Notes under the pieces: model-generated | What the model was told of the DNA's origin: nothing | The model's database searches: none | The model's input: the letters and a program-made list of their open reading frames with translations, nothing else | NCBI RefSeq assembly: GCF_000820705.1 | Contig: NZ_CCXI01000080.1 | Location: 1 to 32,474, forward strand | DNA: 32,474 nt | DNA from: Clostridium polynesiense | GTDB lineage: Bacteria > Bacillota > Clostridia > Clostridiales > Clostridiaceae | Direction: 5' to 3' | Translations under genes and position numbers: made by a program | Part shown: positions 9,009 to 16,539 of the stretch, piece after piece | Layout: the number at the start of each line of letters is the position of its first letter | Position numbering within the stretch: position 1 is the stretch's first letter

Positions 9009-9443
9009 CTATCCGCTCAGCCCTTTAAATATACATCTAGAAATAAACTCATAATATTTCTTCTCATCTTGAGAAATATAAAATTTAAATATAACGCTTT
9101 CTGCTGAAATATTTTTAATTAAGTAAAACTTTTTTCCTTCCTCTATAGCTTTTATCTGAAAACCACTATTGCTTAGTTCTTTTAAAATAACACAAATTTT
9201 ATAAAGTTCTTTTTTTGCATTGCTAAAAGGACATATAACTTCCTTATCCCCTTTTATAAATCTAATAGATATGAACAAGTCAACTTTCCCCTGATTAGCT
9301 GCTAATACGCTCTTATGAAGAGCATCTCCCTTATTTATTATCCCCTGAGGAGTACAGTATACTGTGCTGTGCCCCAGTATCTTAAGCTTATTGTTAATCC
9401 TTCCAAATAATTCTGGATTTTCTGCATCTAAACCAAGTTTCAT
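9009..9443 (-). CDS. Degenerate N-acetylmuramoyl-L-alanine amidase-like protein
   Basis: A 144-residue protein whose layout resembles the Amidase_3 (cell-wall amidase) fold: a first strand MKLGLDAENP where the family has a GLDAGHG-type motif, an alternating helix-strand pattern (LKILGHSTVYCTP), then LAANQGKVDLFISIRF, which matches the family's R..AN...D.FISIH region. The zinc-binding His of the first motif and the SIHxN His are both absent (AEN and SIRF), so hydrolase activity is unlikely. There is no signal peptide or cell-wall binding repeat. An AAGGGG site lies 6 nt before the ATG. The fold assignment is by eye and function is unknown. Confidence 0.6.
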   Translation of the reverse strand: MKLGLDAENPELFGRINNKLKILGHSTVYCTPQGIINKGDALHKSVLAANQGKVDLFISIRFIKGDKEVICPFSNAKKELYKICVILKELSNSGFQIKAIEEGKKFYLIKNISAESVIFKFYISQDEKKYYEFISRCIFKGLSG

Positions 9444-9578
9444 TTATAACCCCTTATGAATTGATTATCACTTTTTCCGGTGTATTATATTTTATTCTTA
9501 TAATAATATATTGCTATTAAAAGTTATAATTTTTGTTTTAAAAGAATATTTTATTATAGGTATAAAGAGGTGATAAAT

Positions 9579-10052
9579 TTGAAGAGAAAAGTTTTTATTA
9601 TGATTTTAGTATTATCTTTATTGTCTATAGGCTGCGATATAAATTCTCACGAATATCCTAATATCTCAAAAAAGCCTAATATAAATTACTATACCAGTAA
9701 GCTTGCTTCTGATATAGAAACTACAGATAACTATACCGTGGTGCTTTTAGAAACTAATTTAACTAAAGAGCTGGCGGTTAACAAGGAGGATAAAGATACT
9801 ATAATTAATTTTTTCTGCAGCCTGGAGGAAGAAAACTTCATCCCAAACCACGATAAACCTAAATCTCCACCTAAGTTTAAATTTTTTATAAAGCTTTCCG
9901 GAAGCAGATATATAATAGACGTTTATGATGAAGAAATTATTTCCATATATCCATGGGATGGCATATATTCTGAAGACTTTATAACTATGAAAAACATACC
10001 TAAAGCCTATAACTTATACGGCCTTTCTCAATATATCCTTCAAAACTATTAA
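9579..10052 (+). CDS. Small putative lipoprotein
   Basis: I do not recognise the family. The frame opens with GTG at 9570, but AAAGAGGTGAT overlapping that codon is the ribosome site for TTG at 9579, giving 157 residues. The N-terminus is Lys/Arg, then a hydrophobic stretch (VFIMILVLSLLSIGC) ending in a lipobox-like LSIGC, so the protein is likely lipid-anchored on the outer face of the membrane. The mature part is polar and strand-rich with no catalytic motif. An intrinsic terminator follows immediately, so it is probably monocistronic. Confidence 0.75.
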   Translation: MKRKVFIMILVLSLLSIGCDINSHEYPNISKKPNINYYTSKLASDIETTDNYTVVLLETNLTKELAVNKEDKDTIINFFCSLEEENFIPNHDKPKSPPKFKFFIKLSGSRYIIDVYDEEIISIYPWDGIYSEDFITMKNIPKAYNLYGLSQYILQNY

Positions 10053-10078
10053 AAATCGCTTAGGCGGTTTTTTATTTT
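10052..10078 (+). terminator. Intrinsic terminator of the lipoprotein gene
   Basis: AAAATCGC / GCGGTTTT stem (8 bp, one G-U) with a TTAG loop, followed by TTATTTTATT. It directly follows the stop codon. Confidence 0.8.
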
Positions 10079-10093
10079 ATTGCTAACTTTGTA

Positions 10094-10123
10094 TTGTTGA
10101 ATATACATTTCAAAGGATATAAT
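10094..10123 (+). promoter_or_regulatory. Candidate promoter of the HD/nucleotidyltransferase gene
   Basis: TTGTTG (10094-10099) and TATAAT (10118-10123) are 18 nt apart. They lie just upstream of the ribosome site ATAAGAGGTG and TTG start at 10147, predicting a very short leader. Confidence 0.55.
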
Positions 10124-10146
10124 CTTAATTATAAGAGGTGATATTT

Positions 10147-11211
10147 TTGAAGAAAAAATCAATTTTTCATTATTATTCTAAATTCAGCAAAAGGATTTTA
10201 AGCACTAGATTCTTAAATAAGCTGGGTTTTGATAAAAATATTATTGAAAACACTATAAAACATAATGACTTTGTAAATGAGTTTGGAAAGATATTTTATC
10301 AGGAGGATTTTAGCTGCAAGAAAGTTGCCGAAATTTTTATATTAATATTTCAAAAGGAATATAAGAAGGATTTCCCGGTATGGAATACCGAAGAATGGAT
10401 TCGTTATATTTATGGATATATATTAAGTAAATCCTTTAAAGAGGCGGTTCAAGTACAGCTAAATCCAGTTTTAAACAGATACTGTGATTTTTACCTAAGA
10501 CTTTTAAAAATATTCAATGAGTTTGAAAAGGATTTAAATACCGGAAGCTTCATATCAAAATATCCTCTTCATTTCTTAACAGATACAGAAAAGTCAGAGT
10601 TAGAGTATTCAGAAGAATACCTTAAGTTTATTACTGCTTTTGAGGAAGAATTCATCTACGAATTAATGAAGTTGAATAAAGAAATAACTGGCTTTAATAC
10701 TTTAGATCATATATGCGGAGTTCACTTTTTAACCCTCTACATAGCCAGACAAATAAAATCTAAAAATATTTCTGTAGACTTAGGAAGGGTATCCGGAAGT
10801 GCTGCCGGCCATGATATAGGAAAGTTTGGCTGCAAAGGAGAGGAGCTTAAAAGAGTTCCCTATCTTCATTACTACTATACGGATCAGTGGTTTTTGAAAC
10901 ATGGAATACACTATATACGAAACATTGCTCTCAACCACTCTACCTGGGATTTAGAACTGGAAAATCTTCCTTTGGAAAGTCTTATTTTAATATACTGTGA
11001 TTTTAGGGTGAAAAATAAAGATGGTACCTCTTCCATGAATATTTATTCCCTTAAAGATTCCTTTGATATTATATTGAACAAGCTGGATAATCTGGATGAG
11101 GCTAAAGAAAAAAGATACAAAAAGGTTTATTCAAAGCTGGTGGATTTTGAAATGTTCCTTAAAACCTCCGGTATAGTCGTAGACCCTTTAGAAGAAACAG
11201 AACCAAAATAA
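10147..11211 (+). CDS. HD-domain hydrolase-like segment (N-terminal part of a broken large protein)
   Basis: About 354 residues. The frame opens at GTG 10138, but AGAGGTGAT there is the ribosome site for TTG 10147. The C-terminal half has HD-superfamily metal-binding spacing: His in LDHICGVHF (around 191-196 counted from 10138), H225-D226 in AAGHDIGKFG, further His in YLHYYYTDQ and ALNHST, and Asp in LIYCDFRVK. The family comprises phosphohydrolases, often acting on nucleotides. The ORF ends DPLEETEPK-TAA, but the -1 frame runs on directly as IREDIRENALLQGNN into the next ORF, so this is best read as the first domain of a single larger protein. Substrate unknown. Confidence 0.8.
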   Translation: MKKKSIFHYYSKFSKRILSTRFLNKLGFDKNIIENTIKHNDFVNEFGKIFYQEDFSCKKVAEIFILIFQKEYKKDFPVWNTEEWIRYIYGYILSKSFKEAVQVQLNPVLNRYCDFYLRLLKIFNEFEKDLNTGSFISKYPLHFLTDTEKSELEYSEEYLKFITAFEEEFIYELMKLNKEITGFNTLDHICGVHFLTLYIARQIKSKNISVDLGRVSGSAAGHDIGKFGCKGEELKRVPYLHYYYTDQWFLKHGIHYIRNIALNHSTWDLELENLPLESLILIYCDFRVKNKDGTSSMNIYSLKDSFDIILNKLDNLDEAKEKRYKKVYSKLVDFEMFLKTSGIVVDPLEETEPK

Positions 11212-11300
11212 GGGAAGACATTAGAGAAAATGCACTTCTTCAGGGAAACAATATCACTGAAAAGATTAAGTATATAGCAATAAAACATAATATTTCTTTA

Positions 11301-14300
11301 ATGTATCATTTGAGGGACGAATACTCCTTGGAAAGTATTTTAGAGGTGGCCAGAAGCGAAAAAAACTGGAAGAGATTAAGGGAGTACATAAGAATCTTTG
11401 AGGAATACTCCACATATTTAACCCAAAAGCAGAAGCTTCAGACATTGAAATTCCTTTACGATAATCTGACTCACCCTGAAGATGATATCAGAAGGCATTG
11501 TGCCGAGATTATAGGTACTTTAATAGCCTATTTTGACGAAGACTATAGAAAAGAGATACCAGGCAATGTATCCATCGATTCTCCGCCTTACAGCAGCTAT
11601 ATGCTTTTAGAGGAATATATAAATAAGCTTTTATATCCTTCCCATAAAGTAATACCTCAGCATAGATATTGGATGGGATATAATTTAAGTCTGGTATGCA
11701 AATCCCTTTTTGATAACAGAAAAAAAGCTAATAAAGAGTATAGAGACATATTTATAAAATATTTTGATGTAAAAAAGATTAAGAATTCGGATATGCACTT
11801 ATTCTTATTACAATGCATAAAATACCTTCCTCTGGTCCCCATGGATGAGCATACAGAATTTTTAATTGATTTTATTTTTGAAAGTTTAAACAAAAAAGCT
11901 ATGTCCATTAAACTCTGTGCCATGGAAAATCTTATAGATATTATAAAGAAGAATCCTTCTGAATTACTTATACAAAGAGCAAGACACTTTACTTCAGACA
12001 TAAAATTTCAAACTTTAATTCCATCAGAAGCTTTTTTAGTTCATAAGCTTGAAAACTTATTACATCCCTCATATCAACCTCAGCCTAATAATTTGAGCAA
12101 TAAATTTATGTCAGGTATTTATCTTAATAATTTAAAAAGCGCTACGGATTGGGTGGTTAAAAAAAATAACATACTTATGCTTTTAGATATAGCATTAAAT
12201 AATCCAGAGACAAATTCTTTACAGACAGCTATTCATCTAAGCAACCTTCTTAAAGTTAGTGCCGTAGAAAGCGTAAGAAACCAAGCGGGTAAAGCTATAG
12301 TTAAACTGATGCCGAAGCTTTCCAGCTTTGAAAAAAATGAAGTTTCAGTGGAATTATTGAGAGCTTTGGAAATGGAAGGACATAAATTTACAGAGTATAT
12401 TCCTGCCTATCTAGGACAAATACTCTTGTTCCTGGATGAAAATGAATTCGAAGAAATTTTGGATGATTTAATAATTAAGATAAAAATCTCTACAGCTTCG
12501 GTAAAAACTCTTATACTTAAAACCGTTTCCATTACTATACAGCACTATTTAGTAAAGGTAGACATGGAACAGGAAAAAAACAAATTAAAACTTACTAAAT
12601 TATTGTCAATTCTGCTAAATGCATTAGGAGACTATGATTCTCAGGTAAGTATGTCTGCATTCTCCTATTTTGCCAAGGGTATATTCCAATCTTCATATTT
12701 AGACTTTGATCAAAAGCATTATATATACACCCTAACAGCAAAGAAGATATTGACTTTAATAACTCCCGGTGATGAAAATGATTTATTGATGCTTTCTAAT
12801 TCCGCCGCTCTAAATCATATCTACAGATTTATATCTGATTACAATTTTCATTTTGGAGAAATAAAACTTGGTATTCCTAGTAAGGTGGCTTTTTTCCCAG
12901 GAACCTTTGACCCATTTTCATTGAGCCATAAAGAAATAGCTGTAAAAATAAGAGATTTGGGATATGAGGTTTATTTGGCAGTGGATGAATTCTCCTGGTC
13001 AAAAAGAACTCTTCCAAACCTTATAAGAAGAAACATAATAAAAATGTCCATAGCAAGCGAACTGAATATATATATCTATCCTGATAATCTTCCTGTAAAC
13101 ATATCAAACTCTGAAGATTTAAACGCTTTAAAGAACAGCTTTCCTAATTCGGAAGTTTATATAGTTACAGGCAGTGATGTTATATTAAATGCCAGCTCTT
13201 ACCGGAACCTTAGCGATGAAAGCTCCATAAGCAACTTTTCTCATTTAGTAATAGATAGAGGAAGAGGCCATGAGCTCTCTGATAAGCTGAAGGATATAAA
13301 AGGTAATATAGAAATTTTAAATCTGTCAAATAAATATAAGTCAATAAGCTCTACTCAAATAAGGACTTATATAGATGACAATAAGGATATTTCAAGTTTG
13401 ATAGATCCATTGTCTCAAAAATATATTTATGAAAACGGATTTTATCAGAGAGAACCTATGGATAAAAATCAATTTACCGCCGCAGAGTTAGAAGTTGAAG
13501 TATTAGAAGATATTAATACTAATCTGCTTGAGGTTCTTCAAAAGGAATTCTCATTAAATAAAAAGGTATCAGCTGATATATCTTCTGTTTTTTCAAATGA
13601 TTCCTCAAGGATACTTCTACTTAAAGAAACCGGTAAAAAGAAAATGGTTGGAGTATCGGTATTCCACTGGGTCAGAACAGATAATATCTTCAGCGAAATA
13701 AGAAATGTGGCGCTCTCCCAGCATATAAGAGAAAACACCTCAGGAAGAATTATTTCATTAGATGCTCTTATTGTAAAGGACTCTGATAAATCAAACTACC
13801 ATGAACAGATTTTGCTCTCTGAAACTCTTGCTTTTTCTCTATCAAGAGACTATCAGTTTGCCCTGTGCAGCCTGAAAGAAAAAATGCATTCTCAAAGCTT
13901 AAAAGAACATCTAAGGCTTTTTGGATTTAAAAGCATAGATAGCCAGGAGCCATCAGGAGAACTATGGTTAGTTAATATGAGCACCCCCTGCGTCATAAAC
14001 TATGATTTAGAAAACTTTATAAAAGAACCCTTTAAAAGCAGCGTAAAAATAAAGCAATCCATACAAAAATCCAGAAAAAAACTTCAGGAATCTCTCTGCA
14101 GGCTTTATCCAGGTGAATTAGTACTTCCCATAGATAATTCTATGCTTCATAATGGACTTATTAAAAAAATCTGCAGGTTAAATAAAGTTCCTGAAATAGC
14201 TGTTGAAATTTCAAATTACGGAAAGGCCAATTTCCGAAGTAAAACTGGAAATATAAATATAGGTGACAAGTCCAAAACACTGGGAGATCTTATGTGCGTA

Positions 14301-14552
14301 CCTTACGGTGATATATTGGACAGATACGTGATTCCAAACACTATAACTAAGTCACTACACACCGAAAAGTATTTCAATGCTTCAATGGAAGGCTTTAAAA
14401 TCGACTCTTTTCCATATTTCTTAAGCCTTGAAAATCAGATAAGGATGATTAAGTCATTTAATAAATCCGTAATACTTGTAGATACTATTCTCCATAAGGG
14501 ATATAGGATGAAGGCCTTAGATCATTATTTAAAAAAGAGTCCATTAATATAG
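11301..14552 (+). CDS. HEAT-like + NadD-like nucleotidyltransferase + GNAT-like + phosphoribosyltransferase-like segment
   Basis: 1083 residues. Residues 1-510 are Leu-rich amphipathic helices of HEAT/armadillo type (for example HPEDDIRRHCAEIIGTL). About 525-715 is a nucleotidyltransferase of the NadD/cytidylyltransferase superfamily: GTFDPFSLSHKE (534-545) and ISSTQIR (682-688). The usual HxGH reads SLSH, so only the second His is kept. About 720-890 looks GNAT-like (KMVGVSVFHWVR, then conserved-looking RNVAL and LFGFK). From about 935 a phosphoribosyltransferase-like fold begins, with VILVDTILHKG (1057-1067) at the PRPP-loop position, where the normal DD/DE pair is DT. The ATG lacks a ribosome site, and the frame extends upstream to 11163, overlapping the HD ORF. 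Confidence 0.75.
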   Translation: MYHLRDEYSLESILEVARSEKNWKRLREYIRIFEEYSTYLTQKQKLQTLKFLYDNLTHPEDDIRRHCAEIIGTLIAYFDEDYRKEIPGNVSIDSPPYSSYMLLEEYINKLLYPSHKVIPQHRYWMGYNLSLVCKSLFDNRKKANKEYRDIFIKYFDVKKIKNSDMHLFLLQCIKYLPLVPMDEHTEFLIDFIFESLNKKAMSIKLCAMENLIDIIKKNPSELLIQRARHFTSDIKFQTLIPSEAFLVHKLENLLHPSYQPQPNNLSNKFMSGIYLNNLKSATDWVVKKNNILMLLDIALNNPETNSLQTAIHLSNLLKVSAVESVRNQAGKAIVKLMPKLSSFEKNEVSVELLRALEMEGHKFTEYIPAYLGQILLFLDENEFEEILDDLIIKIKISTASVKTLILKTVSITIQHYLVKVDMEQEKNKLKLTKLLSILLNALGDYDSQVSMSAFSYFAKGIFQSSYLDFDQKHYIYTLTAKKILTLITPGDENDLLMLSNSAALNHIYRFISDYNFHFGEIKLGIPSKVAFFPGTFDPFSLSHKEIAVKIRDLGYEVYLAVDEFSWSKRTLPNLIRRNIIKMSIASELNIYIYPDNLPVNISNSEDLNALKNSFPNSEVYIVTGSDVILNASSYRNLSDESSISNFSHLVIDRGRGHELSDKLKDIKGNIEILNLSNKYKSISSTQIRTYIDDNKDISSLIDPLSQKYIYENGFYQREPMDKNQFTAAELEVEVLEDINTNLLEVLQKEFSLNKKVSADISSVFSNDSSRILLLKETGKKKMVGVSVFHWVRTDNIFSEIRNVALSQHIRENTSGRIISLDALIVKDSDKSNYHEQILLSETLAFSLSRDYQFALCSLKEKMHSQSLKEHLRLFGFKSIDSQEPSGELWLVNMSTPCVINYDLENFIKEPFKSSVKIKQSIQKSRKKLQESLCRLYPGELVLPIDNSMLHNGLIKKICRLNKVPEIAVEISNYGKANFRSKTGNINIGDKSKTLGDLMCVPYGDILDRYVIPNTITKSLHTEKYFNASMEGFKIDSFPYFLSLENQIRMIKSFNKSVILVDTILHKGYRMKALDHYLKKSPLI
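14531..14537 (+). promoter_or_regulatory. A AAA AAG slippery heptamer at the second frame break
   Basis: In the frame of the upstream ORF the codons are TTA AAA AAG AGT, so A AAA AAG is in the phase required for -1 slippage, the same heptamer used in E. coli dnaX. A -1 slip continues as GAG TCC ATT into the downstream frame, giving LKKESINIEKIVVGIL. No stem-loop lies at the usual 5-9 nt spacing; an AGATAG/CTATCT hairpin starts 18 nt downstream. Confidence 0.5.
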
Positions 14553-14596
14553 AAAAGATAGTAGTTGGAATTCTATCTGCAAGAGGAAGGGATTTG

Positions 14597-15043
14597 ATGC
14601 AGTATCAGAACAGAGAGGTAGAGGCTGTATACTTTATACCCAGGCTGCGATTATGGTTTAACGAAAGTTCTATGTATCCATTTATTGGAGGAGATTCATT
14701 ATGGAGAGGTAGGATTCCTGAAAGAAATCTTATACCTTCTATAAATTTGATTTTACCATATACCTCTCCAGCTTTCATAAGGGATTCCAACAAAGAAGCC
14801 ATATTAGAGCTTTCTAAAACTTGTATAGAAAACTCTATAAATATTTTATCTTCTTTAGAAACCCTATTTCATAAAATAAATGAAAGAAACTTATCCTTAA
14901 TCTCACTGGGTCAGGTTATTACAACTCCAAGATATCCTGATCACGGAAAGGATATTATATACGATTTAAACCTTACACCTACCCACTATTTAAAAAATGA
15001 CTTAGAGCTATTAAGCAGACTAAGCAGTATTATAAGGAGCTGA
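14597..15043 (+). CDS. C-terminal part of the phosphoribosyltransferase-like domain
   Basis: As an isolated ORF it starts with ATG 14597 (TTG 14594 is possible); AGGAAGGG lies 5 nt upstream, so independent initiation is conceivable. Its frame is open back to about 14507. The upstream codons (EKIVVGILSARGRDLM) continue the alpha/beta domain interrupted in the preceding ORF: after VILVDTILHKGYR a further beta strand VVGIL is expected. Later motifs are NESSMYPFIGGD and QVITTPRYPDHGKD, which I cannot tie to a known site. The stop is 3 nt before the dehydrogenase-like gene. It is most likely part of one protein with the two upstream ORFs. Confidence 0.7.
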   Translation: MQYQNREVEAVYFIPRLRLWFNESSMYPFIGGDSLWRGRIPERNLIPSINLILPYTSPAFIRDSNKEAILELSKTCIENSINILSSLETLFHKINERNLSLISLGQVITTPRYPDHGKDIIYDLNLTPTHYLKNDLELLSRLSSIIRS

Positions 15044-15046
15044 CCT

Positions 15047-16297
15047 ATGTATTATTATAAAATAAATGAAAATATCCTTATATCGGAAGATATTATCCCC
15101 AATTATAAAAAATTAAAAGAAGAAGAAATTAAAGCCCCACAGGGAAATATATTTTTTGCCATGAAAAAGCCTCCCTTACTTTATAGGAGCATATTTAAGA
15201 TATACGATGAAGATATTTTAAACTATTCATCTGAAGGGGTAGAATTATTAAACAGGAACAATAATCACTTAAAAAATTATCCTAAGTGGATTTATAATGC
15301 CATGGAAAAGGGGGATGCTTATTTTATAAACACCGGTTATCCCCTGTGGATGGATTTCATTAAGGATGATAATACTAAGAAATCGAGATACGATATTAAT
15401 GTTATAGGACTAGGTGATGTAGGGGGAATACTGTCTTCTGGATTAAAACTTCTGGGGGAAGGTGTAATTGGTTCCATTGGGCTTTACGATAGGAATGAAA
15501 ACAAAGTTATAAGATGGAAAAACGAAATTTCTTCAATAATAGACATCAATGAAACCGAAGATATTAAAGTTAAGGCATTGAATGAAGATGAAATTTTCAA
15601 CTGTGATGTTCTGGTTTTCTGCGTGTCTGTAGGTGTTCCTGAAATAAATGCTTCAGTGAATGATGTACGTATGGTACAATTTCAGGGCAATAAAGACATA
15701 ATTTCTCATTATGCCAAAGAAGCCAGAATCAGAAATTTCTCAGGTATCTTTGCTGTGGTATCAGATCCAGTAGATTTATTATGCAAAGCTGTATTTTTAG
15801 AAAGCAATAAAGATTTAAATGGGAACTATGATTTTAAAGGAATTCCATCACACAGAATAAGGGGCTATGGGCTGGGAGTTATGAATGCCAGGGCAAAATA
15901 TTATTCAGAAAGTCATGGAATTTATTCTAATTATGATAAGGAAGGCAGAGTCTTTGGCCCTCATGGCGAGGGACTAATAGCAGCTAACAGTATATCAAAT
16001 TATAACAGCAGTCTTTCAGAAGCTATAACTTCACTGACTAAGAATGCAAATTTAGAGGTGAGGGCTTCCGGTTTTAAGCCCTATATCGCTCCTGCTTTAT
16101 CTTCGGGGGCTATTTCAATAATTGCAACTTTGAAGGAAGATTGGCACTATGCATCCACCTTTCTAGGAGGCATTTTCATGGGAACAAGATGCAGATATAA
16201 TGAGGCTTATGGTACCATATTAGAGAAATATAATCTTCCTCAGAAGCTTTTTAAAAAGCTGAAGGAAACTGAAGCCTATCTCCATAATTTATATTAG
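15047..16297 (+). CDS. Lactate/malate dehydrogenase-like protein with N-terminal extension
   Basis: 416 residues. The first roughly 115 residues are unassigned. From 116 a Rossmann fold follows: YDINVIGLGDVGG (nucleotide loop 121-127), IGLYDR at the second strand end, CDVLVFCVSVGVPE where lactate/malate dehydrogenases have ADxVVxTAGxP, and VSDPVD (238-243) at the NPVD position. GPHGEG (304-309) matches the G-x-HG catalytic His motif, and GLGVMNARAKYY matches the helix carrying a substrate Arg. It is thus an NAD-dependent LDH/MDH relative, but the long N-terminus sets it apart. AAGGAG lies 7 nt upstream and the preceding stop is 3 nt away, so translation is likely coupled to the multidomain protein. 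Substrate unknown. Confidence 0.78.
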   Translation: MYYYKINENILISEDIIPNYKKLKEEEIKAPQGNIFFAMKKPPLLYRSIFKIYDEDILNYSSEGVELLNRNNNHLKNYPKWIYNAMEKGDAYFINTGYPLWMDFIKDDNTKKSRYDINVIGLGDVGGILSSGLKLLGEGVIGSIGLYDRNENKVIRWKNEISSIIDINETEDIKVKALNEDEIFNCDVLVFCVSVGVPEINASVNDVRMVQFQGNKDIISHYAKEARIRNFSGIFAVVSDPVDLLCKAVFLESNKDLNGNYDFKGIPSHRIRGYGLGVMNARAKYYSESHGIYSNYDKEGRVFGPHGEGLIAANSISNYNSSLSEAITSLTKNANLEVRASGFKPYIAPALSSGAISIIATLKEDWHYASTFLGGIFMGTRCRYNEAYGTILEKYNLPQKLFKKLKETEAYLHNLY

Positions 16298-16445
16298 AAA
16301 TTTTAAAGAAACAACTACAGATTATGCATCATAGATTCTATCCCCATAGTTTATTCCAATTTCCCTATTACAGCTTAATATAATAATATAGCCCTATAAT
16401 CCGCATAATTATTACCAAAATTAAAACTCTTAACAGAAGATAAAT

Positions 16446-16473
16446 TTCAAACTATGAGCATCTCTGCTATAAT
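16446..16473 (+). promoter_or_regulatory. Candidate promoter of the PHP gene
   Basis: TTCAAA (16446-16451) and TATAAT (16468-16473) with 16-nt spacing, 66 nt before the PHP start codon. Confidence 0.5.
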
Positions 16474-16539
16474 AGTTTATAAAATTACTAGTTAAGTTTT
16501 TTAACCTACTATAGGATAAAATTAAATGAGGTGATACAT

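Larger units (their letters stand above)
10147..15043 (+). other. Reconstructed single gene of about 1632 codons, broken by two -1 shifts
   Basis: Joining 10147-11208 with 11208-14537 and 14537-15043 (each join moves the frame back one base) gives one open frame of 354+1110+168 = 1632 codons. Domain order: HD hydrolase-like, about 500 residues of helical repeats, NadD-like nucleotidyltransferase, GNAT-like region, phosphoribosyltransferase-like domain. Support: coding-like sequence crosses both junctions without a gap, ORF 2 has no ribosome site at its first ATG (11301), and the phosphoribosyltransferase-like domain is cut mid-fold at 14537. Possible causes are sequencing deletions in A runs, real gene decay, or programmed frameshifting. 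Confidence 0.75.

Noticed and set aside
14556-14578. AGATAG/CTATCT hairpin as frameshift stimulator
   Set aside because: It begins 18 nt after the slippery heptamer, too far for the usual 5-9 nt, and the 6-bp stem is weak.
14584-14599. AGGAAGGG as proof that ORF 3 starts independently
   Set aside because: The same bases encode in-frame residues (SARGRD) that continue the upstream domain, so the match may be incidental; independent initiation is kept only as an alternative.
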